Source of the DNA: Bog-532 sp963828445
Lineage (GTDB): Bacteria; Actinomycetota; Actinomycetes; Streptosporangiales; Streptosporangiaceae
Assembly: GCA_963828445.1 (NCBI GenBank)
Contig: CAWHFP010000008.1
Coordinates: forward strand, 496,001-560,000
Length of the DNA stretch: 64,000 bases
Direction: 5' to 3'
Shown here piece by piece: positions 24,730-33,557 of this stretch (its first letter is position 1; every line of letters starts with the position of its first letter). Under the pieces are notes generated by a model that was not told the origin of the DNA, made no database searches, and worked only from the letters and a program-made list of their open reading frames with translations. The translations under genes were made by a program, and so were the position numbers.

Positions 24730-26362
24730 CGGGGCCGGCGCCCGCGGGCCGATGCCCTGGTTCAGCCTGATGTGGCGCGGGCGCCAGGACCGGCCCAGGG
24801 TCAGAAAGGGGGGCGCCAAGGAGACCGGCCAGTTGCTGGCCCTCCAGCGCACCTTCCTCCAGGACGCCGCACACCAGCTGCGGACCCCGATCACCATCGC
24901 GCTGGGCCACGCCGAGCTGCTGTCCGCCGAACTGGCCGGCCGCCGCGGGCAGCAGGACATCCACGTGGTGGTCGGCGAGCTGACCCGGCTGAAAAACCTG
25001 AGCGAGCGGCTGCTGCTGATCGCCGCGTCAGAAGATCCCGAATTTCTCTTCCCGACGCCGGTCACCCTGGACAGCTTCCTCGTCGAGGCGCTGCAGCGCT
25101 GGCAGCCCACCGCCCGCCGGGTCTGGGCGACCGGGCAGCTCGATGCGGTGACGGTGCCCGCCGACCGGGAGCGCCTCGAGCTGGCCATGGATGCCCTGCT
25201 GGAGAACGCCGTCCAGCACACCGGCCCCGGCGACACGATCAGGGTCTCGGTGACCCGCGACGACGATACGGCGACGGCCCGGCTGGTGGTCGAGGACTCC
25301 GGTGAAGGCATCCCGCCGTCCGCGGTCGATCACGTCTTCGAGAGATTCCGGACCGGGCCGGCCAGGGGCGGTCCCCGCGGCACCGGTCTCGGGCTGACCT
25401 TGGTCCGCGCGGTCGCCCTCGGCCACGCCGGTGAGGTGAGCGTGCGCAGCGCGCCCGGCGCGGGCAGCACCTTCGAGCTTGTGCTCCCGGCCGCCGCGCA
25501 GCCCGGGCCGCACGGCGGGCCCGCGACCGAGATCGCGCAACAGCACAGCGAAGAACCAGGCCGCAGGAGGTGGCCGCCGGGCGGCAGGCGGCTGCGCCCG
25601 GCCGTGGTTGTGGCCGGGATGTGCGCCGTCGTGCTGGCCGCGGTCATCGCCGTCGACAGCACCACCCACCGGCAGGCCCCCGTCACCCAGCCCGCGGCCC
25701 CGGCCTTCTCGCTGCCGTCGCTGCGCGATCCGGCGCAGGTGGTGTCGCTGAGCGCCTACCGCGGGCACCCGGTGATCGTGAACTTCTTCGCGTCCTGGTG
25801 CGGCCCCTGCGAGCGGGAAACGCCCACCCTGGCCCGCTTCTACCGCACGGCGGACGGCAAGATCATGATCATCGGCGTGGACGCGGACGACAGCGTTACG
25901 GCGGCCCGCCACTTCGTGACCGATGAACACGTGGGCTATCCGATCGCCTTCGAGTCCACCCAGGCGGTGGCGGACGCGTACGGCGTGAGCGCGGCCGGCA
26001 TCCCGGAGACCTTCTTCCTGAGCGCCAGCCATCACATCGTCAAGCGGGTCCTCGGCGACGTGACCATGGAAGAACTGACCGCGGACACCGCCCTGATGGA
26101 CGGCCACCAGTCAAATCCGGCCCGGTCGGCGGCCGCGCGGCGGCGGCGGCCAGGATCGAGGCTGATCAGGTGCACTCACCCCTGCGGGCGGAGTCCCCGC
26201 ACGTACCGATCCGCCGGACGGCGTGGCCGACCCGGCGCTCACCTCGGCTGCTCTGGGCCGCGGGCGCGGTCGTACTTGCCGTCGCCGTGGCACTGGCCCT
26301 CGTGCACCGGCCCTCGCAGGCGGAGCGCGCGTCCGACCTGCGCGGGTTCCTGCGCGACATGA
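24704..26362 (+). CDS. histidine kinase fused through a TM helix to a TlpA/ResA-like thioredoxin domain
   Basis: A single open frame of 552 codons. Residues 44-110 are HisKA (DAAHQLRTPI, phospho-acceptor His57). Residues 150-262 are the ATPase domain with N-box (LLENAVQH), EDSGEGIP and GTGLGL. A helix follows (about 299-317), then residues 330-465 are a thioredoxin fold with WCGPC (365-369) and cis-Pro in GIPETFFL. There is no N-terminal sensor, so the exported thioredoxin domain is the likely sensor of thiol, heme or copper redox state. Residues after about 475 overlap the next gene by 193 bp and look non-homologous. GTG start at 24704 or ATG at 24752. Confidence 0.85.
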   Translation: MLGTSSRPSGAGARGPMPWFSLMWRGRQDRPRVRKGGAKETGQLLALQRTFLQDAAHQLRTPITIALGHAELLSAELAGRRGQQDIHVVVGELTRLKNLSERLLLIAASEDPEFLFPTPVTLDSFLVEALQRWQPTARRVWATGQLDAVTVPADRERLELAMDALLENAVQHTGPGDTIRVSVTRDDDTATARLVVEDSGEGIPPSAVDHVFERFRTGPARGGPRGTGLGLTLVRAVALGHAGEVSVRSAPGAGSTFELVLPAAAQPGPHGGPATEIAQQHSEEPGRRRWPPGGRRLRPAVVVAGMCAVVLAAVIAVDSTTHRQAPVTQPAAPAFSLPSLRDPAQVVSLSAYRGHPVIVNFFASWCGPCERETPTLARFYRTADGKIMIIGVDADDSVTAARHFVTDEHVGYPIAFESTQAVADAYGVSAAGIPETFFLSASHHIVKRVLGDVTMEELTADTALMDGHQSNPARSAAARRRRPGSRLIRCTHPCGRSPRTYRSAGRRGRPGAHLGCSGPRARSYLPSPWHWPSCTGPRRRSARPTCAGSCAT

Positions 26363-26799
26363 ACACCGCCATCGAATCCTGCGCCGGCGGGGTCAGCGAG
26401 TCGCTTACCGCGATGCAGGGGATCGAGTCCGGCGCCAGCGACGACGTGGCCGACGCGGCCAAGGTCGCCACGGACGGCGCGACCAACTGCACGATGGCCT
26501 ACAGCATGCAGATCGACGACCTGACCTCCTACCAGGTCACCGAGTCACTGGCCAGCTTCCAGCTGGCTGCTGTGGTCCGCGGGCTGGTGAACTGGGCGGA
26601 CCCGGACGCCGTGAACGTGCAGACGGACATCGCGAACGTGATCAACGCCCGCACCCCGCCAGCCCGGAGCCAGGCCACGGTCACGTTGCACAGCGCGCTG
26701 CGGGTGCTGGACGCCCAGCGGGCCGCGGTGGACACGGTCGTGGAGCACGCCATCACGTCGCTGTCCGCGCACACCGCACCGCCCAAGCTGCCCGGATGA
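26170..26799 (+). CDS. single-TM exported protein of unknown function
   Basis: A 209-aa protein with one helix near the N-terminus (LLWAAGAVVLAVAVALALVH, about 27-46) and a helical extracytoplasmic domain. Two cysteines (IESCAGG, ATNCTMAY) about 33 residues apart could form a disulfide that the neighbouring thioredoxin domain might reduce. GTG start at 26170 with GAGG 8 bp upstream. Its first 193 bp overlap the tail of the kinase frame, and it is 16 bp before the Sco-fusion gene. Not recognised as a family. Confidence 0.7.
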   Translation: MHSPLRAESPHVPIRRTAWPTRRSPRLLWAAGAVVLAVAVALALVHRPSQAERASDLRGFLRDMNTAIESCAGGVSESLTAMQGIESGASDDVADAAKVATDGATNCTMAYSMQIDDLTSYQVTESLASFQLAAVVRGLVNWADPDAVNVQTDIANVINARTPPARSQATVTLHSALRVLDAQRAAVDTVVEHAITSLSAHTAPPKLPG

Positions 26800-26815
26800 G
26801 GATAGGCGGATCGCT

Positions 26816-28681
26816 ATGCCAGGCATGGACTCCGGCCTGAACAGCAACAACCCGACCGTGGTGGCCGCGTTCCGCAGCGCCTTGCTGCATCAGGGGCTCA
26901 TCGTGCTGGCCGTCTTCGCGGTGCTGGCGCTGGCCTGGCTGATCATCCACGAATGGCTGCGCCCGGCCGGGACGCGGGCGGGCTCCGGAGCGGGCAGCGT
27001 GGCCGAGCCCGGCTGGCGCCAGCTGCTACGGATCGGCTTCGGCGTCATCTGGATCTTCGACGGCCTGCTGCAGGCCCAGCCGGCCATGGCCGTTGGCCTG
27101 CCCTCGCAGGTCATCCGGCCGGCCGCGGCGAGCTCACCCGGCTGGGTACAGCACATCGTGAACTGGGCGGGCACCAGCTGGTCCTACCATCCGGTCCAGG
27201 CGGGCGCCGCGGCGGTCTGGATCCAGATCGGTCTCGGCGTCTGGCTGATCACCGCACCACGGGGATCGTGGTCCCGGCTGGCCGGGCTGGCCAGCGCCGG
27301 CTGGGCCCTGGTGGTCTGGGTGTTCGGCGAAGCCTTCGGCGGCATCTTCGCTCCCGGCCTGACCTGGCTGTTCGGCGCGCCGGGGGCCGCGGTGTTCTAC
27401 TGCGCCGCAGGCCTGCTCATCGCCGCGCCCGAGCGCAGCTGGCGGACACCGCGGCTGGGCCGGGCGATCCTCGGCGCCCTGGGCACGTTCTTCCTCGGCA
27501 TGGCGGTGCTGCAGGCCTGGCCCGGACGTGGCTTCTGGCCGGGCACGGTGCACGGGGGCAGCGGCACGCTGGCCGGCATGGTCCGATCCATGGCGGGCAC
27601 GCCGCAGCCCGCGCTGCTGGCCGGCTGGGTGCGCAGCTTCGCGTCGTTCACTGGGGCGCACGGCTTCGCGGTGAACCTGTTCGTCGTGATCGCATCGGCG
27701 GCGATCGGCACGGGCCTGCTGACCGCGGGCGGCCGGTGGCCGGGGCTGCTCCGGCTGACCGTCGTCGTGATGGTGGGGCTCTGCCTGGCGGACTGGGTCC
27801 TGGTCGAGGACTTCGGCTTCTTCGGCGGGCTCGGCACCGATCCCAACAGCATGATCCCGCTGGCGCTGCTGGGGGTGGCCGGCTACCTGGCGCTGGCCCG
27901 GGTTCCGAGCCTGGCCGCCCTTCCGGAACCGGCGGCGGAAGCCGCGGAACCGGCCTCGACCGGGCCCAGGCAACACCGGTTCGGGCCAGCGCAGCTGGCC
28001 GGCCTGGCCAGCGCGTTCGGGGCGGCCGGTACCCGGGCGGTCGTGGCCACCTGGGCGGTGGCGATCGTCGTCATCGGGGCGGCCCCGATGGCCATGGCCC
28101 AGACCAGCCGCAGCGCCGACCCGATCCTGGCCCAGGCGGTCGACGGAGACGCCGCCGCACTGGACACCACCGCCCCCGCCTTTCAGCTGACCGACCAGTA
28201 CGGCAAGCCGGCCAGCCTGGCCGGGCTGCGCGGCAAGGTGGTGCTGCTCACCTTCCTCGATCCGGTCTGCACCAACGACTGCCCGGTCATCGCGCAGGAG
28301 TTCCGCCAGGCCGACCAGATGCTCGGCGGGACCGCCCGGGACGTCGAACTGGTCGCGATCGTGGCCAACCCGCTCTACCACTCCGTCGCCTACATGCGGG
28401 CCTTCGACCAGCAGGAGCGCCTGACCGGGCTGCGGAACTGGCTCTTCCTGACCGGCACCGTGAGCCAGCTGCGGCAGGCCTGGAAAAACTACGGCGTCGC
28501 GGCGGAAATCCTGCCGGCCGGCGGGATGATCGCCCACAGCGACGTGGCCTTCGTCATCGACGCGAGCGGGCACACCCGCACGGAGCTCAACTTCGATCCG
28601 GGACCGGGGACGTCCAGCACCGAATCATCGTTCGCCGCCGAGCTGACCAGCGCGGCTGACCGGGTGTCGAAGCCGTCATGA
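26816..28681 (+). CDS. multi-TM protein fused to a C-terminal Sco domain (copy 1)
   Basis: A 621-aa protein. Residues 20-425 form about nine membrane helices, with conserved stretches IGFGVIWIFDGLLQAQPAM, WVFGEAFGGIFAPGLTWLFG and FGGLGTDPNSMIPL. Residues 450-615 are a Sco/thioredoxin-fold domain with the copper-binding Cys485-x3-Cys489 (DPVCTNDCP) and His574 (IAHSDVAF). Sco proteins deliver copper to CuA. Fusing one to a polytopic domain would tether it, possibly to a copper or electron source. A 597-aa paralog lies at 44611 and a Sco-less paralog at 34532. The next gene overlaps its stop by 4 bp. Confidence 0.88.
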   Translation: MPGMDSGLNSNNPTVVAAFRSALLHQGLIVLAVFAVLALAWLIIHEWLRPAGTRAGSGAGSVAEPGWRQLLRIGFGVIWIFDGLLQAQPAMAVGLPSQVIRPAAASSPGWVQHIVNWAGTSWSYHPVQAGAAAVWIQIGLGVWLITAPRGSWSRLAGLASAGWALVVWVFGEAFGGIFAPGLTWLFGAPGAAVFYCAAGLLIAAPERSWRTPRLGRAILGALGTFFLGMAVLQAWPGRGFWPGTVHGGSGTLAGMVRSMAGTPQPALLAGWVRSFASFTGAHGFAVNLFVVIASAAIGTGLLTAGGRWPGLLRLTVVVMVGLCLADWVLVEDFGFFGGLGTDPNSMIPLALLGVAGYLALARVPSLAALPEPAAEAAEPASTGPRQHRFGPAQLAGLASAFGAAGTRAVVATWAVAIVVIGAAPMAMAQTSRSADPILAQAVDGDAAALDTTAPAFQLTDQYGKPASLAGLRGKVVLLTFLDPVCTNDCPVIAQEFRQADQMLGGTARDVELVAIVANPLYHSVAYMRAFDQQERLTGLRNWLFLTGTVSQLRQAWKNYGVAAEILPAGGMIAHSDVAFVIDASGHTRTELNFDPGPGTSSTESSFAAELTSAADRVSKPS

Positions 28682-29826
28682 GGGCGACCGTGGCCTGCGC
28701 AGTGGCGGGCACAGTGGCCTGCGTCCTGGCCGCGGGCTGTGGCACCACGCCGGCCAGCACGGCGCAGGACACCGGCGCGGCGCCCGCGCCGCCGCCCTTG
28801 GCGACCGCCGCCACCGGGACCTCCGGGGCCGGGCGGGCCATCGTCGAGATGGGCGGGTCGGCGGCCCAGGAAGACAACTTCTGGGAGCTGTTCGTGCGGC
28901 CGGCGGGAACGGCGCGCTGGCGGCTGGCCACCCCGGCCGGGGTGGCCGACAATGGCGGCATCGAGGCCACCGGCGCCGGCCGGTCGCTGGTGGCCGGGTT
29001 CCGGCCGAGTCAGGACCTGATGTTCTCACCGCTCGCGGCCACCAGTGACGACGGGGCCAGCTGGTCTGCGGCCGGCCCGGTCAGCCCCGGCCTGGCCGAC
29101 GCGCCGGACGCGCTGGCCTCCGGCCCCGGCGGCCGCCTCATCGCGCTGACCAGCGGCGGGGCCGCCGAGCTGGGCACGAGCAGCGGGACCAAGTGGACCC
29201 GGCTGGCCAGTGTGCGGGCGGTGACACGCACCGCGACGGGACAGGCCTGCGGGCTGACCGGCTTCACGGCGGCCGCTTTCGGCCGGGCCCGGATTCCGAT
29301 GCTGGCCGGCCGCTGCAGCCGGCCGGGAACGGCCGGGATCTTCGCCGAGCGCGGCGGGAGCTGGCAGGCGGCCGGCCCGCCCGTGCCCCGGTCACTGGCC
29401 GGCCAGGACATCGACGTGCTCGGGCTCAGCGCGACCGGCAACGGCGTCGTGGCGCTGCTGCAGGCCAGGTCCGGCGCCCAGGCCAGCCTGGTCACCGCCT
29501 GGTCGCAGCCCAGCGGGTGGGCCCTGTCGGCGCCACTGGGCATCGGGGCCGACGGGCTGCGATCTCTGTCGTTCGGCCCGGGGACGGCGGTGGCCGTCCT
29601 GCTGCCCGGGGGCCACGGCGAGACCCTGGCCGGGCCGGGATCGCCGTGGCGCGCGCTACCGCGGCTGCCCGCGTCGGCGGCCGCGCTCACCCTCGGGCCG
29701 GGCGGCCGGGTGGACGCGCTGACCGCGCACACCACCACGTTCGCCGACTGGCGGCTCGGGGCCAACGGGGGCTGGGACCTGGCCCAGACGATCCACGTCA
29801 CCCTCCCCTACGGCTCGTCGGGTTAA
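28678..29826 (+). CDS. lipoprotein, predicted beta-propeller (copy 1)
   Basis: A 382-aa lipoprotein with a signal peptide and lipobox (VLAAGCG, Cys21). The mature part has regularly spaced short strands ending in SW/TRL/RGGSW-type turns (DDGASW, GTKWTRLA, RGGSWQAAG), typical of sialidase- or Vps10-like propellers. It ends with IHVTLPYGSSG. No catalytic residues are recognised. ATG at 28678 overlaps the Sco-fusion stop. The same pair recurs at 44611-47547, so the two proteins probably form one complex on the outer face of the membrane. Confidence 0.75.
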   Translation: MRATVACAVAGTVACVLAAGCGTTPASTAQDTGAAPAPPPLATAATGTSGAGRAIVEMGGSAAQEDNFWELFVRPAGTARWRLATPAGVADNGGIEATGAGRSLVAGFRPSQDLMFSPLAATSDDGASWSAAGPVSPGLADAPDALASGPGGRLIALTSGGAAELGTSSGTKWTRLASVRAVTRTATGQACGLTGFTAAAFGRARIPMLAGRCSRPGTAGIFAERGGSWQAAGPPVPRSLAGQDIDVLGLSATGNGVVALLQARSGAQASLVTAWSQPSGWALSAPLGIGADGLRSLSFGPGTAVAVLLPGGHGETLAGPGSPWRALPRLPASAAALTLGPGGRVDALTAHTTTFADWRLGANGGWDLAQTIHVTLPYGSSG

Positions 29827-29833
29827 GGCTGCC

Positions 29834-30760
29834 ATGAGCTATCTGACCGCGCACTGGTCTTTCGACCCGTTCCTCATCGTCGTGATCGTGCTGGTCAGCT
29901 GGCACGAGATCGGTCTGGCCCGGCTGGCCCGGCGCTCCCGTCCGGAGCGGACCCGGGAGCGCAGGCACCGGTCGTACTGGTTTTACGGCGGGCTGGTGGT
30001 GCTGCTGCTGGCGGTGGAGTCACCGGTGGACTTCTGGGCCGACGACTACTTCTTCGTGCACATGATCCAGCACCTGCTGCTGATGTTCGCGGCCCCGACC
30101 CTGATCGTGGCCGGGGCCCCCTGGCAGCCGCTGCTCGACGCGCTACCCGGTCACGCCGGCCGCAGCGCGACCGCCGGAATGCTGCGCGGCGGCTGGTCAC
30201 GGCCGCTGCGCGCCGTGGCCGGCTGGCTGCTGCGGCCGTGGGTCTCGGTGGCGGCGTTCAACGTGGTGATGCTGGCCTGGCATGTCCCGGCCCTGTTCGA
30301 CCTGGCGGAGAACAACCAGCTGGTGCACATCTGGCTGATGCACTCCAGCTTCCTCCTGGTGGGAGTGCTGTTCTGGCTGCAGTTCATCCCCTCTCCCCCG
30401 TTCCGGATGCGGATGCCTCCGCTCTCGCAGGCGCTGGCGCTGGCGGCCACCAACGTGATCATGTGGATCCTGGCCATGGCGATGGGCCTGCTCACCCAGG
30501 CCTCCTGGTACCCGGTCTACAACCACATCGCCGGGGTCACGCTGCCACCCCTGGCCGACCAGCAGATCGGGGCCGGGATCCTGTGGGTCTGCGGGGACTT
30601 CTGGGCCATCCCCTGCCTGATCGTGGTGGTCCGCCGCTTCATCAACGCCGACGGCGACTTGAACTCCGCGGTGGACCGGATCCTGGCCAGCCGCCGGGAC
30701 GCCGGCGGTACGGGCACCGCCCCCGCCGCCGCCGCGTGGACGACCCGGGCCAGGCGCTAG
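29834..30760 (+). CDS. ctaG: CtaG-like cytochrome c oxidase assembly membrane protein
   Basis: A 308-aa protein with about seven helices of the caa3-type CtaG family (PF09678). Characteristic are FVHMIQHLLLMFAAPTLIVAGAPW (about 74-97), MLAWHVPALFDLA, and IWLMHSSFLLVGVLFWLQFI with paired His residues likely to bind copper. It starts 7 bp after the lipoprotein gene, in the same plus-strand set as the Sco fusion. It probably helps put copper into the oxidase encoded at 20-23.7 kb. Confidence 0.9.
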   Translation: MSYLTAHWSFDPFLIVVIVLVSWHEIGLARLARRSRPERTRERRHRSYWFYGGLVVLLLAVESPVDFWADDYFFVHMIQHLLLMFAAPTLIVAGAPWQPLLDALPGHAGRSATAGMLRGGWSRPLRAVAGWLLRPWVSVAAFNVVMLAWHVPALFDLAENNQLVHIWLMHSSFLLVGVLFWLQFIPSPPFRMRMPPLSQALALAATNVIMWILAMAMGLLTQASWYPVYNHIAGVTLPPLADQQIGAGILWVCGDFWAIPCLIVVVRRFINADGDLNSAVDRILASRRDAGGTGTAPAAAAWTTRARR

Positions 30761-32600
30761 TCCCGGCCCGTCGGCCGGGGCCCACTTTTCAGGTAGTTGG
30801 GGCCGGTGGTGCCGTAGAACTTGTTGATGTCGGCGGCCCCGCTGCGCGCCTCGGTCTGCAGCGTGCCCGCGGTCAGCATGGCCTGGCCGGGCAGCCGGTC
30901 GGCGTCGAGCACGCGGGCGCGAAGCACCTCGGCGGCCGGGTGACCGGGGTACTGCCGCAGGGCCCGGGCCAGGGCGTCCCGGACTTCGCTGAGCAGGACC
31001 GGCAGCGGCGCCTGGCCCGCGCGGGCCAGGCCGAAGGCCAGCGCACCCGCGCACAGGTGCACGGTGATGGTGATGAACACGTCGGCCAGGGCGTCGTCCG
31101 AGCCGGTCAGCAGCCGCGGGTCGGCGAACGCGCCTGGCTCCGGCACCTCCGGGACGGCGGCGGCCAGCCGCTGGTGGTGGAGGAGGGCGCCGTCGAAGTC
31201 CTTGACCAGCAGCCGGAGCGGACGCCCGGGGTGGTCCGGGTCCAGGACCAGGGCGGCGTTCTGCTGGTCGGACTCCAGCGCGATCCCGAAGCGGACGAAC
31301 AGGCCGACCTGCAGGCCGAACAGCAGGTCCAGGTAGTCGCGGAACAGCCCGGTCACGGTGCCGTCGCCGTGCTGGCGGGCCAGGCCCGTGATGACCAGCT
31401 CCCGGCCCGGCCGGGCGGGCCACTGCTGTCCGGGCTCCCCTGGTCCGGGCCCCTCTGGTCCGGGCCCCTCTGTTCTGGGCAGGGCCGGGCGCGGGGCCAG
31501 CAGGGCCGCCAGCGGGACCACGCGGCAGCGGTCCAGGCCGTCCGGGAACTGGCGCATCAGGTAGCCCAGGAACGGGTGGCCCGCGTGGGCCCAGCGGCTT
31601 TCGTCGGCCAGCAGCAAGCTGGGTGGGGCGATCCCGGCCATGATCGCGCGGACCAGGGCCCCGTCGGCCAGCGTGCCGGGCACGATCGCGCGCCGGTTGA
31701 GCCGGCCCAGCGTGCTGGTGGGCAGGGGCAGTTTGAGGTGGACCCCGGGCTGGCCGGTCACGGCCACGGTGCGGGTGGACAGGGTGGGGGTCACCGTGAG
31801 CCGGCACCCCGGGGCCATCAGCCGGGCCGGCGGCAGCCCGGCCTCGGTCAGCGCCCGGGCCAGGGTCCGCCGGGCGGTGAGCGGGTGGACCGGGAACAGC
31901 TCGTGCTCACCGTCCAGCGCGGCCGGGAGGCCCACGTCGGACGGGCGTGGCCACCAGGCCGGAAGGGGTGGACCGGCCGGCCGCGTGATGGCCTCCCGCG
32001 GCAGGGCCACCCAGCTCAGCGGGAACTCGGGCTGGTACTCGGGGGCGTGGTCCAGCGCGTCGTCGGCGGTGAAGCCGGGCCGGGCCGCGGCCGTGGGGTA
32101 GGCCGGGTGGGGCTCGACCGCGGCCAGCGTGTCGTAGCCGAGCTGACCGGCCACCCCGCACCAGGCGGCGGGCTGCCGGCGGAGCAGGGCCCGGGTGACC
32201 CGGAGCCGCTCCTGGTCACGCAGGTGGTGGGCGGCCAGGGCTTCCCGGCACTCGTGGGCGAAGAGTTCGACGCCGGGCTGGTCCTCGGGGTCGGCCAGGG
32301 TCCGCAGGATCTTGTCGACGTCGGCCAGGGTGATCAGCGGGGCCGGGCGGCGGATCCGGAAGTCGGTCAGGAAACCGTCCGGTTCCAGCGGGAGAGCGGG
32401 CAGCCCGGGCAGGGTCAGGACGGGGTCCGTCTCGTTGCCGTCGATGTTCGCGGCCAGGCCGGCGAAGTTCTCCCGGAGCAGGGCGTCGAGCACCGCCACG
32501 GCCAGATCGTTCTCGGCCGCCGGGTCTGGCCCGGCGGCCTCGTCGGCGTCGGCGTCGGCGTCGCGTCGGCGTCGGCGGCCGGGCCGGTCCCGGCCGTCAC
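30757..32600 (-). CDS. IucA/IucC-family NRPS-independent siderophore synthetase (frameshifted near the start)
   Basis: About 614 aa. NIS-synthetase features include a large N-terminal domain, the acyl-adenylate segment LTVTPTLSTRTVAV followed by HLKLPLP and TLGRLNRRAI, and the C-terminal ferric-reductase-like palm with LRLLVKDFDG. It would condense a carboxylate (often citrate or succinyl) with an amine or alcohol to build a siderophore. GTG at 32600 overlaps the upstream TGA. The first 20 codons are then out of frame with the body, with the slip inside a GTCGGC repeat tract (32541-32577). Iron control is suggested by the box at 32998. The 3' end overlaps ctaG by 4 bp, convergent. Confidence 0.8.
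32541..32577. repeat. hexanucleotide repeat tract with one missing base
   Basis: About six units of GTCGGC run in a row; one is short by one G, which shifts the siderophore-synthetase frame. Slipped-strand variation or a sequencing error could explain it. Confidence 0.55.
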
Positions 32601-32994
32601 GGCGCGATGTCCCGGGGTGCGATGTCCCAGGGCGCGGCGGCCCGCCAGTCCTTGCCCGGCCGCCCCGGGTAGTCCGCGGCCAGGGCGGTTTGCAGTGCAG
32701 GTGGTCGGAGTTGGTCAGTACCGCGTCGGCCCGCGGCAGCGCGGCCAGCCGCGGGACCAGGTCGCGCACGTCCCAGGGGTTGCCGCCGATGACGTCGGGC
32801 TCGCCCGGGTCGATCCGGGTCCCGATCGCGCCCGGCCGCCGCGCGTCGCGGGCGGTGGCGATGGCCCGCTGGTGGGCTTCTGGCTGGTCGGTCACGATGG
32901 TGAGGTCGAGCCCCATCCGGGCCGCCGCGGGCAGGGACCCGTAGACCGCCGAGTCGGTCACCTTCGAGCCGATCAGGGAGACGCGCACGACCAC
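32597..32994 (-). pseudogene. ATP-grasp enzyme remnant upstream of the siderophore synthetase
   Basis: The first 100 residues resemble the N-terminal (pre-ATP-grasp) domain of actinobacterial ATP-grasp ligases: VSLIGSKVTDSAVYG, then DAVLTNSDHL. At 32691-32700 a 5-bp tandem duplication (CTGCA twice) breaks the frame. The restored frame reads LQTALAADYPGRPGKDWRA and then stops at 32597. The ATP-binding domain, some 250-300 residues, is missing. The stop overlaps the synthetase GTG, so the two were once coupled. Non-functional as it stands. GTG start at 32994. Confidence 0.6.
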
Positions 32995-32997
32995 TCC

Positions 32998-33016
32998 ACT
33001 AAGGAGCCTTGCCTAA
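32998..33016 (-). promoter_or_regulatory. candidate IdeR/DtxR iron box
   Basis: On the minus strand TTAGGCAAGGCTCCTTAGT matches the left half of the DtxR/IdeR consensus TTAGGTTAG at 7 of 9 positions; the right half is degenerate. It lies directly upstream of the siderophore genes, where iron-dependent repression is expected. Confidence 0.45.
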
Positions 33017-33130
33017 CCGGGGAGATCGTAGCGCACCCGTTGCGACGGAGCGTCGTTATCCACGAAGGCGGGGGTCGGGCGGGCTGGCGCCAGGGGTTGG
33101 TGGGGCGCCTGGGGTGCGGCCTGGAGATTA

Positions 33131-33169
33131 GGGAACGCTTTGCCGCAGATACTGCAGCAAAGTGTTCCC
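33131..33169. terminator. 39-bp near-perfect hairpin
   Basis: Arms 33131-33148 and 33152-33169 pair at 16 of 18 positions around a 3-nt ATA loop. No T run follows. It lies 26 bp beyond the stop of the PRC-like gene at 33195, so a terminator for that minus-strand gene is likely. An interspersed palindromic repeat is the alternative. Confidence 0.6.
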
Positions 33170-33194
33170 GAACCCGGCGTGGTCAGCGGGGTGG

Positions 33195-33557
33195 TTACTG
33201 GTCGTCGTCGGGGAGCCAGCGGGCGCGGCGGAAGAGGCGGCCGAGGCGGTCACCGAGGGACTGGCCGGTGTCCTGGAGGGCGTTGACGTGGTAGACGGGC
33301 TCTCCGTCGGGGGCGGGCAGGTGGCCGGCGGCGTCGTCGTCCAGGGTGGAGCGGACGTAGGTCGCGGTGATGACCTGGACCTGGTCGGCGTCGACGAACC
33401 GGAGGCCGTCCGGGGTGGCCACCACCAGGCCGTCGAACAGGTCTTCCTCGGGGATCTGGAGCACGTGCTCAAGCGGGCCGATCTCCCGCCCGGTGCTGGT
33501 CAGCACCGGAACCCCGGTGGGCACGGCCTGGTAGGAAATCGCGGCGTCGTCGGTCAT
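33195..33557 (-). CDS. conserved PRC-barrel-like small protein
   Basis: A 120-aa soluble protein. The core, VPTGVPVLTSTGREIGPLEHVL (with a GREIG turn), LFDGLVVATPDGLRFVDADQV and TATYVRSTLD, has the strand order of PRC-barrel or DUF2171-type proteins. The tail is DRLGRLFRRARWLPDDD. Such proteins are common in actinobacteria and their role is unknown. ATG at 33557. It stands alone, with a hairpin after its stop. Confidence 0.7.
   Translation of the reverse strand: MTDDAAISYQAVPTGVPVLTSTGREIGPLEHVLQIPEEDLFDGLVVATPDGLRFVDADQVQVITATYVRSTLDDDAAGHLPAPDGEPVYHVNALQDTGQSLGDRLGRLFRRARWLPDDDQ

Noticed and set aside
30238..33294. Very long plus-strand open frame opposite the siderophore synthetase
   Set aside because: High third-position GC keeps antisense frames open. 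Its translation is Gly/Arg/Val-rich without motifs, while the minus strand shows NIS-synthetase homology. The same applies to long antisense frames at 1139-2851, 6501-8939 and 20463-21872.
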